Positions 1-12,828 of a DNA stretch of 64,000 nt are shown piece after piece. Source of the DNA: Nissolia schottii (Eukaryota; Streptophyta; Magnoliopsida; Fabales; Fabaceae); the NCBI GenBank assembly GCA_003254905.1, contig QANU01074788.1, positions 207,601 through 271,600 on the forward strand. Reading direction: 5' to 3'. Numbering within the stretch: the first letter of the stretch is position 1; every line of letters begins with the position of its first letter. The translations under genes were made by a program, and so were the position numbers. The notes under the pieces are model-generated. The model searched no databases. It saw only the letters and a list, made by a program, of their open reading frames with translations, and had not been told where the DNA came from.

Positions 1-3000
1 AAATCGATATTTTTCCTTTTTTGCACCACAACCACCACCAATCACGACCCTTTCCTTACAAAAAGAACCACCTTCCCATCCCATCAAATGCTTAAAACTG
101 GCTAAAATGCAAGCTCGTCGTGAAAAAAAGGGATTTGTTACAACTGTGATGAGAAGTTTAGCCTTGACCATACATTCAAACCAAAGTTCTTTCTACTTGT
201 GGCAAACACAATGGAGGAACCCTCTTCGGAAGATACTACACCACTCTAACTTGAGCTCACCATCCCTCCTTCACTAGAGAACCCAACCAAAACCAGCTTC
301 CATGCTCTCACATGTAGTGCAATTCCACCCACCCTCTGTGTTAATGGCCTCATTAACTCTACCCCCGTGCAAGTCTTGATCGACGACAGAAGCACTCACA
401 ACTTTGTGCTAAGATGAGTAACACACTTTCTCAATCTACCTACCACTAACATAAAGGATCTCCAGGTTCTCATGGGCAATGGCGAACATATTCCCTGCTA
501 CCACATCTGCTCAGGCAGGACACTCTCCTTACAAGGAAATCCATTTGAGCTTGATTTGAATGTGATGTAGCTAAGCGGGGCTGATGCAATCCTTGGCATT
601 TAATGGCTCAAAATGCTAGGGCATGTACTAACCGATTATGAGACTCTCACCATGAAATTCATATATATGGGCAAGATGATAACTTTAGAAGCTCCCTTAG
701 AATCCCCCTGTAGAGATCTCCCGCCATCAAATTTGGAGGATTACTACAAACGAGACTGTTGTTGCTATCTTTCGTCTAAGAGGCATGTTTTTACCAAAGG
801 ATCAACCTAGCCACAACACACTACCACGAAAAATGGTAACACTCTTCTTCCATTTCCAACACCTATTTAAGGAACCAACCACACTTCCATCTTCCCGAAC
901 CACATATCACATTATACAACTCCTCCCAATTGCCCCACCTGTCAATGTCAAACCTTATAGATACACTCAATTCCAAAAAAAAAAAAAGATAAAGAGACAA
1001 ATCCAACGAATTCTTCAATAAGGGGTCATTCACCCTGGCACAAGCGATTTTTTGTCCCTCATCCTCTTGGTCAGCAAGAAGGATGGCTCTTGGCATTTTT
1101 GCGTCGATTGTAGTGCCCTCAACATGATTACTATAAAGGATTTCTTTCCCATTCTGATCATTAATGAACTCCTTGACAAGCTCACCCACGCTCTATGGTT
1201 CTCCAAACTTGATCTTTACTCAGGGTATCATCAAATAAGGATGCATCCACAAGAAGTTCATAAAATTGCCTTCTGCACTCATGAAGGATACTACAAGTTT
1301 TGTGTCATGCCTTTCGAATTGTGCAACACCCCTGCTGCCTTCTAAGCAACCTTGAACACTCAATTCAACCTTACCTATGTAAGTTTGTAATTATCTTTTT
1401 TGATGACATCCTTATTTATGGCAACACCATGATATACCATCTTTCTCATCTATCGTTGATTTTCCAACTGCTATCCAAGGATAACTTATCCCTTAAGATG
1501 TCAAAATGCTCATTCTATGAGGAACAAGTGGCCTACATAGGCCATATCATCACTCCCAAAGGTGTTGCACCAGATCCGAAGAAATTTTAAGCTATGATGA
1601 GTTGGCCACGACGCAAAGATGTCAAGGAATTGCGAGGGTTTTTGGGCCTCACGAGCTTCTACTACATATTCGTAAGAGGATATGCCACCATTGTGGAGCC
1701 TCTAACCAACCTCCTTAAGAAGGATGCGTTTTGTGGACAACACAAGCGAAAGCTACATTGGAATAATTGAAGCAATAAATGGCTGAAGCACCAGTATTAA
1801 TCCTTCCTAACTTTGAATAACCCTTCCTGCTATTTTTTTTTATGTGTTTGGTGTGGGAATAAGCGCAATATTGATGCAATCCAGGCACCTAATCACTTTT
1901 TTAGCAAGAAATTTTGTGACTGCCTTTAAGTTACTTCCACATACATTTAAGATCTCTATGCCCCCATAGCAACACTAAAAAATAAATGGACACACTATCT
2001 CTTGGGTTGCCCATTTGAGATCTTCCCCGATCAAAAGGGCATTAAAGAGCTCATGACCTAAATCATCTAGACAACCAAGCAACATTTCTACTTTGAAAAA
2101 CTGCTCGGTTATGATTACAACATTACATGCAAACCTAGGGGCTAAAAGAAAGTAGCAGATGCCTTATCTTGCATCCCAGAGGTAGGAGCGACAACATGCC
2201 TTATGATCTCAATTCCTAAATTCAAGATATTGTAGCAAATATGCCAAAAAACAACCTTATTTGATGATACCATAACTAACTGCTACCAAGTGAAGACCTT
2301 CCCTCAGTCTATTTAAAAGTATCAATTTCGTGATGGCCTCTTGTTACGCAATGGCAAGATAACAATCAGCAACAAGTCCAAGTTAAAGGACTTACTAATT
2401 CAAGAACTTCATGAGTTCTCATCTGCAGGCCATGTGGGGGTCATAAAGACCCTGAGCCAATCGACGGTTGGGTTTTACTGGGTAGAGATAAAGCATGAGG
2501 TGCAAATATTTGTGGATAAATGTCTAACTTTCCAACAAATCAACCACAAACCCAAAGCCCTTGACAGTCTGCTATAGCCAATTCTGCCTCCATCTCGAAT
2601 ATAGGAAGACTTCTTACTCGACTTCATGGATGGATTGCCATCATTTCATAGCAATTCTGTGATTCTGGTATTATTGGATTGCTTGTTGAAAGTTGCCCAC
2701 TTTTATTTGCTTCCCACCCACCACAGGAATGTACAAGTTGCAAAGATGTTTGCAAGGATTATTTGCAAGTTACATGGCATACTGAAGTGCCTCATCTCTG
2801 ATAAGACCCAATCTTCATGAGCAGAACCAAGTTGCAAATGAGTACCGCTTACCACCCCCATTCTGATGAACAAACTAAGATTGCCAATGATCTTTCCAAC
2901 AATATCTTCGAGTGTTTGTCCACAATAAGCCCAAGCAATGGGGTAAGTTCTTACATTGGACAAAATGATGCTACAAATCCACCATCCATACCACAACAGG

Positions 3001-3626
3001 CTTCTCACCCTTTGACGAAGTCTAAGGCAGAGCCTCACCAACTATTCCCCATTACGAGCTTGGGTCCACAAACTCAAGGAACACGAGGCTCTTTTGCTCA
3101 AACTTCACAACAAAAGTCTGAAAATACAAGATTGAATGAAAGGCAATGCGGATAAGAAGCAAATGGAGGTTGAATTCCAAGAAGGAGATTAGGTAATGAT
3201 AAAATTAATCCCTAATGTCAGTTAACAACTTCCCAACAAAAGGTTCCAAAATTGGGAAATAAATTCTTTGGCCTATTTTAGATCACGCAACTCATAGGAG
3301 TTGTCACCTAATACCTTGCTCTACTTGTATCCTCCCAAATCTACTTGGTGTTCCAATTGTTTCCTCCTAAAAAGATTTCAAGGATCATTTCCAAATGTGC
3401 CAACAATTGTTCCATTGGTCTTCCCAAGAACAAATAAGCGAAACCTCAGGCTTTCCATTCTAGACACATAAGGAGTAGACCCAACAAATCCATTCAACAC
3501 CAGGGTACTCATCCAATGGAATGGGATTATTCCCAGAAGACTCTCTTAAGAAAACATGGGCAATCTGCTAGAGGCCCACCTCAAACTACACCTTGAAGAC
3601 AAGGTGTTTATGGGAGAAGAGGGTGA
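1..3626 (+). mobile_element. Degenerate Ty3/gypsy retrotransposon, internal gag-pol region (5' end outside window)
   Basis: Read across frames, the plus strand gives gypsy domains in the usual order. A zinc-knuckle-like stretch (CYNCDEKF) lies near 139-185. An aspartic protease remnant lies near 340-600, with the active-site region reading LIDDRSTHNF where D-S/T-G is expected. Reverse transcriptase follows at about 1046-1590 (FSKLDLYSGYHQIRM, then FFDDILIY, the catalytic YVDD/FFDD box). RNase H debris lies at 1800-2200, the integrase zinc-binding domain at 2341-2577 and the integrase core at 2600-2900. Many in-frame stops and frameshifts break the frame, so this is a dead copy. RT before integrase separates it from Ty1/copia. 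The gypsy class is secure; the clade was not determined. Confidence 0.9.
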
Positions 3627-4060
3627 TGTTATAGACCGAAGTGACAACATTTGGCCATAACCCAATTAATTCCTCTAATGATCCACTAGACAAGCCCATA
3701 AAGGAGCCTACTATGGTTAGGGAAACAAGAGCAACCTGAGAACCCGCATACTTTGAAGAATACGTAACCTAATCGTTGTACTGTTTCTTGAATAGCAAGG
3801 ATCCATCGTTGTCATCGTCCTTTTATTCGCTATCATTTATTTTCATCATTATCATTTTTTGTTGTCATTGTACTGACATTGCATTGTCATGCATCCATTA
3901 GGGTTTTATCCATTAGCTAGTAACTTATGAACTTTTCTTTTCTGTATTTAAGTCAATTCCTATGAATGGAAGAGGGAAGAATTTCCTTACTTTCTTGTTT
4001 ATTAGGAGGTCAGCTTTGCATCGAAGAAGGCATTTCCCATCACTAAACGTAACAAATCAT
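3627..4060 (+). repeat. Probable 3' LTR of the gypsy element
   Basis: A purine-rich tract (GGGAGAAGAGGGTGA) ends at 3626 and is followed by TGTTATAGACCG, the expected layout of a polypurine tract next to an LTR that begins with TG. About 320 bases downstream lies TATTTAAG, a TATA-like site. The 3' boundary is approximate, because the partner LTR and the target duplication lie outside the window. Confidence 0.5.
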
Positions 4061-5396
4061 CTCCCTCCTTAATTTGGCCATGTTTCACTCTCATCGTTCA
4101 ATCTGCGATCCTCCAACCATCACGTGTGCCACCACTTACGATGACCTCACCTCTATGTATTGCCTTGTTGGCTACCGTTGTGTGCTCGGAGCCCCATCTT
4201 TTTGTGCTCTCATTGCACCAAAGGTTCATGTCTGATCTGAACAATAAACTATGGTGACAAATGAATAGGAGGATAGTGACTAAGATGACAACGGAGATTC
4301 AAGATTGGAAGAAATGTTATTTCCTTTACTTTTTATTCCTTTAACTACTTTTGAAATCAAGCCTGTCGTTGAAGCTCTTGGGAAGAAGATCCACAACAAT
4401 GAAAGCATGACAATGACGAATTTGAGGGTTCTCCCTCTAGCTGGGCAACGGATAATGCACATGTGGCATATTATTTGGCTATCTACCCTTAGGTTATTGT
4501 TAGCTAGGCTTTAACTTTTCTTTATGTTTCAGTTACCATGTAATTTAGACTATCTTCTTTATGTCTCATCTTAACAAAACAAATTATTTATACTTTTCAG
4601 CATGTTTGGCATAACTGTCTTTTTTTTTGCGTTGGTCCTTAGGACCTCCATGTATTTGTTTTTTTTAATCATATTAATTAATGAATGTAATATCTTATCT
4701 TTAATAAAAATAAATAAAAATAAAAATAAGTGTTAAGTCATATAATAATTATCTCAAAATTTACGTATGTAAGTAGTTGTTTGACACTAAAATATTTTAC
4801 ATTGAGAAATACATCAAAATTAATTTATAATTAAGATTGATGTATCTTTGAAATTTACATTTTAGGTTGAGTGGAAGAAAATACAATGAACCCCAACTTT
4901 GCCAGATATGACAAATGTTGGTCAGCTTTTCTAATTTCCTATGAGAAAGGCATTATATGTATCCAATTCAAAAAAGTAAAGATATGTTTGATTTTTTGTT
5001 TCTATTTTATATTTTTAATCTATTTCTTGTTTATTATAATTTTGTAAAAACTAGTGATACAAGAGAAAAATTTGTTTCATGCTTTTATTGTCTAATATTT
5101 TCACAATATTCTTCATAAAATTTAAAAAAGTAAAAATAACAATGAAAGAAAAATAAAAAATCAAACAAACTTTAATCAATCAACACAAGGTTTATCGAGC
5201 GTTAGACACACTTGTTCCATTTTTAAAGGATCTCAAATTTGAGATTCAAAAAGAAAAAAAAAATATATGTTAAAAGGGACAATTACACTACTTTAACATG
5301 AATTAGTCAATTCCACTAATAGTGAAGTCCAAATACTAGTGCCAGGAAAGTAAAAAACAAAACTTTAATAATTGTCCCCTCTTTTTTCAATAGGAT
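4061..5396. other. Spacer, no gene recognised
   Basis: The first 460 bases are of mixed composition with only short open frames (4305-4514 is the longest, 69 codons) that match nothing I recognise. They may be leftover retrotransposon sequence. From 4520 onward it is AT-rich with poly-A and poly-T runs and shows no structure I can name. Confidence 0.5.
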
Positions 5397-5401
5397 ATAT
5401 T

Positions 5402-6910
5402 TGTAACGATCCAAAAATCGTTATTGGTACGCAAGGGATCAATTCTTTTATAAAAGCCTATTTGGAATGCTTTTCATAAAAACATGCATTTTAACTTCAA
5501 TTAAAAAAAAATAAAAACTTTCTTTTTTAAATACACATAAACTCTTCACAATAAATACAAATGTACATGCAAAATTCAAGATTGATCCAAAGATCCTGCC
5601 TGTATACAATTGGAGTACTCTAGACCCTAACTTGATTACAAATTTAAAATAAAGTCTAACAAATCCTATGGATAACTTCACCTCAAAGTGACTGTTGACT
5701 CAAGAATCCTGACGTCGCTGCAACAGACCCTGATCTCCCAGCACTGTTACTTTACATCCTAACTTGCAACTGAAGGGGGAGGTTGAGGAGTGAGATCTCT
5801 TGGGAGAGCCTCATTGAGCGAGCGATCACCCACACCACTCATGGGACATTTCGGAATATGGATATACATAATGCAATACATATAATATTATCCATAAAAA
5901 AACATAATAATACTAGTCGTAAAGCTTTTGTAAAATCATTTAAAACAACAACATAGGAAGATATTTAGATAGACAAATACAGAGCATTACGGTCTAGCTT
6001 TAACGCACTACCCAAGTACCTAGATCTTAATAGCTAATGGTAATATGATTTATCTGAGTCCCTAGATTCTTGATAGTTGGTTAACAAAGTACCCAAGTAC
6101 CTACGTCTCGATAACTAATGGTAATCTAATATATCCGAGTCCTAGATTCTTGATAATCGATTCTAATTCTAACTACAATGGTACCAATGATCAACATATA
6201 TTGCTGTTAACTTACAATTCTATCCTAGATATAACTTCCTTAAGAACATTTCTAAAATGATGTGAACATGATAACTGAAAACCGAACTAACTAGTAATTG
6301 AAATAATTGACATGATCATAACATTTGAAATCCATGAACATAAACATGCAACATAATGATCTTTATGCAATAGAACAATGGTCCCATGGTGGTTCTAAAA
6401 TGGTTTTTCATGATTTTATAAATCTTTTCATAAATAAAATAAACACGTTTTTATAAAAGGTTTCAAAATGATTTTATAAATATTTTCTTAAAAAAATCCT
6501 TATTTTCTAAAAACAACTTTCATAAAACAAATCCTTATTTTTTCTAAAATGTGAAAAATACTAAAAATATGAAAATGACATCATGAATAAAATAGACCAT
6601 GAGCAACTACTCACTCACCTAAAATTGCTGAAGATTTATTGTCGTTCCTCGCAAGCTTAGTAGGAACTTGAACACCACCGCAAATTGACTTGACGCTGAA
6701 AGCATAATCTTCAAAGATCTTTGAGTGAATTAGCAAACAAAAACACTCACCGAAGGGTTATATTTATAGGAAAAATTGACTTCTCCCTCCAAGTCACTCT
6801 CGTTAAACCGCTGAATACTCTACCAGCGTTTACAGCGCCCAACCTCAACTGCGCTGTTGCAGCAATTCGATCCTTCCCCTTCTTTTCTTTTTTTTCTACA
6901 TGTCACTACA
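5402..6910. mobile_element. Solo LTR (1,509 bp) with perfect 5-bp target duplication
   Basis: The segment starts TGTAACGATCC and ends TGTCACTACA, so it has TG...CA termini. The five bases before it (5397-5401) and after it (6911-6915) are both ATATT, a perfect target-site duplication of the length LTR retrotransposons make. No gag or pol lies inside, so it is a solo LTR left by recombination. Minus-strand reading gives TATAAATA about 150 bases from that end, and a terminus GGATCGTTACA, which resembles common Ty3/gypsy LTR ends in plants. Orientation is therefore probably minus but not settled. It contains a short tandem repeat at about 6010-6170. Confidence 0.8.
6005..6170. repeat. Two-unit imperfect tandem repeat, about 81 bp per unit
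   Basis: The phrase ACCCAAGTACCTA occurs at 6010 and again at 6091, followed in both units by TAATGGTAAT and CTAGATTCTTGATA. The units are diverged but collinear. They lie inside the solo LTR and probably belong to its U3 or untranslated region. Confidence 0.75.
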
Positions 6911-6915
6911 ATATT

Positions 6916-9900
6916 GCATTGTAAACATCTATTACGAGAAAGAAAGAAAGCATTAATAGCTGATAATGCTACTATAATGTGAGATGATTAACATGTAAAG
7001 TTTTGTGACACTTCAAATGTAGAAAAGTTTATTTGTTTTCAAACATTTTGTTTGACCGTAAGCATGATATTGAATACTTATTCACCATATATTGAAGAAA
7101 CTCCATATTTCTCATAATTTGAGAGCTCTAGTCGACCTTAATTATATGGTTTGGTAGCTTATAAATAAGTTCATTAGCAATTGGTCAACAGAAGACAAAC
7201 AAAGCAAAGAAATTCTTATAAGGCTATAAAAGTATTTTTAAATCTGTCCATAATTTTGATTTTAACCTATAGCAAAATTATTAGAGTTTCTAACCTGATC
7301 GAGTGATAGGCATACTCATCCCTTTCTGTGAATGATTGTGCTGAAGACAAATATTTTAATATGCAGATTAAATCTTAAGACTAGAAATCTCTTTATAGAT
7401 ATTTAAATTTGAATGAGTCTAACTCAATATCAAAAATTAGTTTAAAAGAGAGAGCTATCTTACTTTTATAAAAGATATATAAGATATATGATCTTTAAGT
7501 GATATCTTCAGTGCTCTAAAATAAATTTGTTTATTTTTAATAATTTATAATATTAAACTCATTGAATTTTGTCATTTTTTTTAATATAATATGGTGTATT
7601 GAAGTACTAGTGTTCTTTTACTCGTGCAACACACTGGAAAGAATGAATAATGTTAATATTCAAATGATAAAAAAACTAAGTTTATCAATCAATCATATTA
7701 TTAAAATTAAGCATCTTATGCAATATAAAACTAATTGATAGTACACAATTTTTTTCCTCTGTACATACCACAAGCATCCTCTCATTTGAGACAATATTGC
7801 TTGAATTGAGTAGAATCTCTTTAGTAACAAAACTCTCCCTTTTGAATTTTAACGCATCTACATCAAAGCTCGTTTTGTACGCTTGATAAAATAATGTCTG
7901 ATGATGGTATAAAACCTTATGTAAAGCCTGATAAATTATTAACATTATATAGTATTTGATATAACGTTGTATAAGATATTGTATTATATTATATCAATCT
8001 TTTCTCATTTTATAATTTTTTTTAATCATAGATAAAATATTTGATGAGCAATAAAAATTATAAAATGAAGAGATTATTAATACTTAAATATAAACTTTAA
8101 ATAAATATTATCATTTAAATATTTACTAATAATAAGTATATTTATTATTAACCTTCATTATTTTTTATTATCTAAAATTATAATTTAAAATATAATATTT
8201 TTAAAGTAAATTAATACATTTTAATATAATATTTCAAGCTTAAATAACCCAACATATTTTAATGTATATTCAAAACCCAAAAAATGCTTTAACAATAAAA
8301 CAACATCCAATTCCAATCCACCAATTTTGGAACTCCCTCGCCCCCACCATACCCTTTATCTCATTATTATGCAACATACAATAATTAAAATTGTTTCCAA
8401 GAAGATACGATAAAAAAATATGATATAAATATAACCTCCCCCAAATGGAACAAATAGTGGTCATACCATAGTCCCCAAAAACAGTCTATGTTTGGCTCAT
8501 CAAAGTCACGAGATTGGTGAAATTAATGAAAAGTGGAGAGAGAAAAGAAAGGACAGGTAGCCTCTCCCACATATCCCCTCCCCTGGTTTCTATCTCCTCC
8601 CATTAAGCCCGTTACCAAACCTTCACTTTTACTATCATCTCGCTTGCTTTATTTCCCCCTATTTTCATAGAATTTTTCTTGTTTTTTAATATTTCCGAAT
8701 CTATAATTTTATCAATATCAATTAGTTTTTTTCGACTCAAGTCATTTTGCTATAAAAAAAAAAAAAACGAAGCTATTCTTGTATTCATGAAATTTAAATT
8801 TGAGACATTAATTAAGTGAAACAAAGAATAAATTGATTCACTCTAAGTATAAAAAATTGAAATTATTTTTTATTCACAAACATAAACCTAATAAGACATC
8901 AGTTAAGTGGAACAAATACCAATCAAGCAATAGTGTTTTTTTAGCATATAGCCATAAAAAGTTTGTTCCTAATTAATCAAAACACGATGTGATCAAAGGC
9001 TAAAGTGAGATTATAAGGATTTTTTTAATTAAATATTAAGGGTTCGAACTTTGCTTTAGACATTAAGTAACTTTAAAATTTGTGGCTAACATTGATCCTA
9101 TGTAGAGGAATTAATCAATTTTTTTTTATGGTGGATACTTAAGAGAAAAAAAAATTAATCAAAACTCAACGTAAATTTCGCGTGAGATGAGTGGACCATA
9201 TTTGCCTTGAGAATTACCAAACAAAGAGCTTCATTTTGCAGTTGTAACGCAAACCTAAGTGTGAACAAAGAAAAAGTCGTTACTCGTTAATAGAAAGGAA
9301 ATCAAAATCTTGTGTAACAAGCGAAAGAAGAGACTAATGCATGCGTATAGTGAAATCCACTAGGTCCCTTTAACACTAGGGTGACTTTTTCCACATTCGA
9401 GCGATGGGTAATGGGTAAGGGTAAGATTAACATTTTGCTTGGACTTTTGACTTGTAAGGTTTTTTTTTTCCACCTCGGTGTAATAGTGACAATTTTCTTG
9501 TAGTAATTGAACTCACATAAAATAGTAAATTATTGATCATAAAATGTGTTTTCATTTCCATGACTGAATATCAAACTCACACTAATATAGTTAAAAAATA
9601 ATCTGAGTTACCACCACGGCTTACTTGTAAGCTGCAACATGCTATTAGCGATGTTGTATCCAGTTTTTTTTTTTTAAAAAAAGGTGCCGTATAAATGTTT
9701 TCTTCTAATATATACTTTATCGATTTTGTCATATCATCTTGTTAAATATGTTTTTTTCTATGGATATCATACTAATCATCACACTAATTTCACCAAGGGG
9801 TTGTGGCGAGGATCTAAAATTGGAGTCAACTGATTTCAATGCACTAATTAAAAGTCAAAAGTTAATATAAATATGCAGCAAGTGTGGGATGGCCAAAATA

Positions 9901-10983
9901 TTTGGAATTTATTTGTTTAAAACAAGTGTCATGCATCAAGGCAATTGCTGATATTGCTTATTGGGGTTCGAATTGAATTGTATTTATCCTTTATTTCTTT
10001 TTTATGTTCCTGGTATCCTGTTGGGTTGCTCTGCTTGGGCAGCTTTTGCTTGTACTTTCAGCTAGTACCTTTTTGGTCGCTGATCTCATTAGTTATAAAA
10101 TTGAAAAAATAATTAAAAAATTCAATTAAACTAATCCACACCACATCATAACCAGATGCAAAAGGATTACTGGATATAAGAAATTAAGAATTTTCTCATT
10201 CCTTATTTTATTTCTTTAATCTCTTGTTATTCTTCTCTCCCTCTTTCTTCTTTCTCTATTATTCTATAGCATTTGATATTTTAAAACTTCTTGTGAAAAA
10301 CGTTTTTTGTAATATGGATTAGGTTTGGTTGTGATTTGATCTGATCAAACTGGTTAATTTGAACAGCTCAATAGAAACAATTGGATCATCGACAAAGATT
10401 AAATTCTTTTTTGATATTTTCATTGGGATAGTGGCTTAAACTCGAGAAAGAGGCAAACAAAATACAAAGTATGGCCAACTTACTGAAGCAAAATTAATTA
10501 GACTCATGGGAACCATGCCTCATTAAAAAAAAATTTAAGGAACACAAACCAAACTACAAATAATACCAGCAAAGCTAATACCAAAAAAAAAAAAAACAAA
10601 AAACTATGGCCAACAACATTCCCAGTTCCCACCCCAGAAAGCCAAGATGTGAGATTGTGAATAGAGCATACAAAAATATTTACTTAATTTAAGGATGTGG
10701 TTATGAGTTTGGTTTAAATTGAAAAGGAAAAGAAACTTACTCTATTTACGAATTTTACCTTATTTATGAATTTTACTTTTTTCTTTTGAGAAAAAATGTG
10801 AGTTTTACCAATTCCTCAACCCTTCATTGCCCTAATTTCACAGTTCCCTTAGATTGGAGTTTGGAGAAAGGGGATAACCAGATTAAGATATCATTTACTA
10901 ATATATCCATATTAAAATGTTGAAATGCTATTTTTATCTATGATTCAACAAAGAGTATATTAACATACATACATACATATACA

Positions 10984-11014
<31 letters not shown>

Positions 11015-12565
11015 TTCAACAAAATAAAAATAACTGAAAATTGATTTTGTAGAAGAAATTGAGAATTTTGAAAAAGAATAGATAAATATAGTTAAAGATA
11101 AAACACTTGAAAAACTAATAATTTTTAGGAAAAACATATAAGGAAATAAAATAATTTTCAGAAAATAATATTTTTATGAAACATATTAATTATGTTAAAT
11201 TATTTTAATAAGTGATAAAATTATAAAAATATATTATGAACTATCTATTTCTTTTCTCTCTTTATCTACTTTAAACTCGTGAACAATGTCAAAGAAAACC
11301 CTCATAGGGAAGTGTATTTGATATAGAGTAAAAATGGGATAAACTTTTTATGGTCTGCTTTAATTAATATATAATTTTACGCATAAACATAATCCATAAA
11401 AGTTCTCTTTTTATTTTTACCTTCATGACTTGTATGAATGTATAAGGGGAAAAGTTTTATAAATAATCTTCATCTGTGAATGTTTTCTCTCGTCGTTTAT
11501 ATTCTCGTACTAAAGACATACCCAGTATAAATTTGGTAAGTGTGTGAAATGGAGATGAATTTTTCAAGAATTAGTTTTTCATACCATTTTATACACAAAT
11601 AATTGTTTCCACTATTTTTACCAAAAAAATATTTGAGGGCGGTGAGTTGAAGAGCCATAATCCAATGATTGACTTGTACATTACCCAAACTTTGATAAGA
11701 CAAAATATGAAATTGAATTCTTCGTTATTTGGATGACATATATGTTGTTGTCTCTTAAGAGCAGCAAAAGGCACAATGAAAGTATCAACTTCCGGAGGTT
11801 CTATAGAATCAAAGTACAGAGAAATTTAATTTTCTAGACCATGGAAATACATTACGAATACTACTATATGCGGTCATTTAGGATGTTTTGTAAGTTAAGT
11901 CGGAGGAAAAGAAAGATTTTAAAAATCTTAATTATGATTAAGACTCTTAAAATAATTATCTTTTGTCTCTTAAATTTAACTCATAAATATATCGTTAAAA
12001 ACACTGCATAGTATGGAGCTTTTTTAAAAATTGGAGATAATATTCCCGTTTTCTTTCCCTATGGCATGGCAGCACCTACGAGCTCTGTGACATACTGCAC
12101 ACGAAATTGGGGATAAAAAGTCCAATTTGTGAATGAACGGGAATCCGAAATCCAATTTCAGGGAGACTTCACTACGACATTTTGAGAGAAATAGTGCAAA
12201 CATTTTGTTACACAACCATTTTCTATACATTGACTTTTACGAAGCATTAAACAAAGTTTTGAATAACAATTTAGCTAATCGCGGTAACCCGAAGTAATAC
12301 CTATATTCGATCAAAACAATTCCACGTGCTGTTTAGTTGCATATATGCTTTCCCAATTTGTAACCATTTTTTTCGGCCATGGATCTTAACTAGCTTTGAA
12401 TTGGTATTGTGAAACCTCCTAATTTGCATAGGAAGGTATTTATCAATCGAATTGTTGTTCACGTTTAGCTTGCCGAATATATATAATTTCTAAGTTGTTT
12501 AAATCATGTGTTTAAATAGCTATGTCCAAGTTGTTTTAATAGTAAACTCTTACACGTATGTGACA
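6916..12565. other. AT-rich gene-poor spacer
   Basis: No coding gene can be supported on either strand. Open frames are short and made of AT-rich codons. The stretch holds many A/T homopolymers, a C/T-rich block at about 8540-8660 (CTCTCCCACATATCCCCTCC region), and a compound microsatellite listed separately at 10961-11014. Confidence 0.6.
10961..11014. repeat. Compound microsatellite (ATAC)n-(CT)n-(TA)n
   Basis: Tandem ATAC units run into a CT run and then a TA run. Translation of the reverse strand gives an artefactual RERERE peptide, so the open frame there is not a gene. Confidence 0.9.
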
Positions 12566-12570
12566 CAAGA

Positions 12571-12823
12571 TGTTACGACCTAAATTAGGAATTGAACTTT
12601 ATCTAATAGTAATATAAAATAAAATTGTTCTAAGAGTTAGTTATAGAAGATAAGGTTATATTAGAGTTAGTTAGTTACATAGAATTATAATAAATAGGGG
12701 AATCATTTTCATTGTAACTCATATGAGAATTGATTAATTAAAGAGTGTTTGACATTTATGGAGTTTTAAGAACTCAAAAAAGAGTTGAGAGTTTGAAAAC
12801 TAGACTTAAATATAGTTCTATTA
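12571..12823 (+). mobile_element. Probable short solo LTR (253 bp) with 5-bp target duplication
   Basis: It begins TGTTACGACC, contains a TATA-like TAATAAATAG followed by a typical LTR transcript-start context, and ends TTCTATTA. CAAGA occurs immediately before (12566-12570) and after (12824-12828). The terminal dinucleotide is TA instead of CA, which a C-to-T change at a methylated site would explain. The matched target repeat and TG start support the call; the ending is the weak point. Confidence 0.55.
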
Positions 12824-12828
12824 CAAGA

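Noticed and set aside
10934-11137. Minus-strand open frame over the CT/TA microsatellite
   Set aside because: The RERERE peptide comes from the repeat itself; there is no codon structure outside it.
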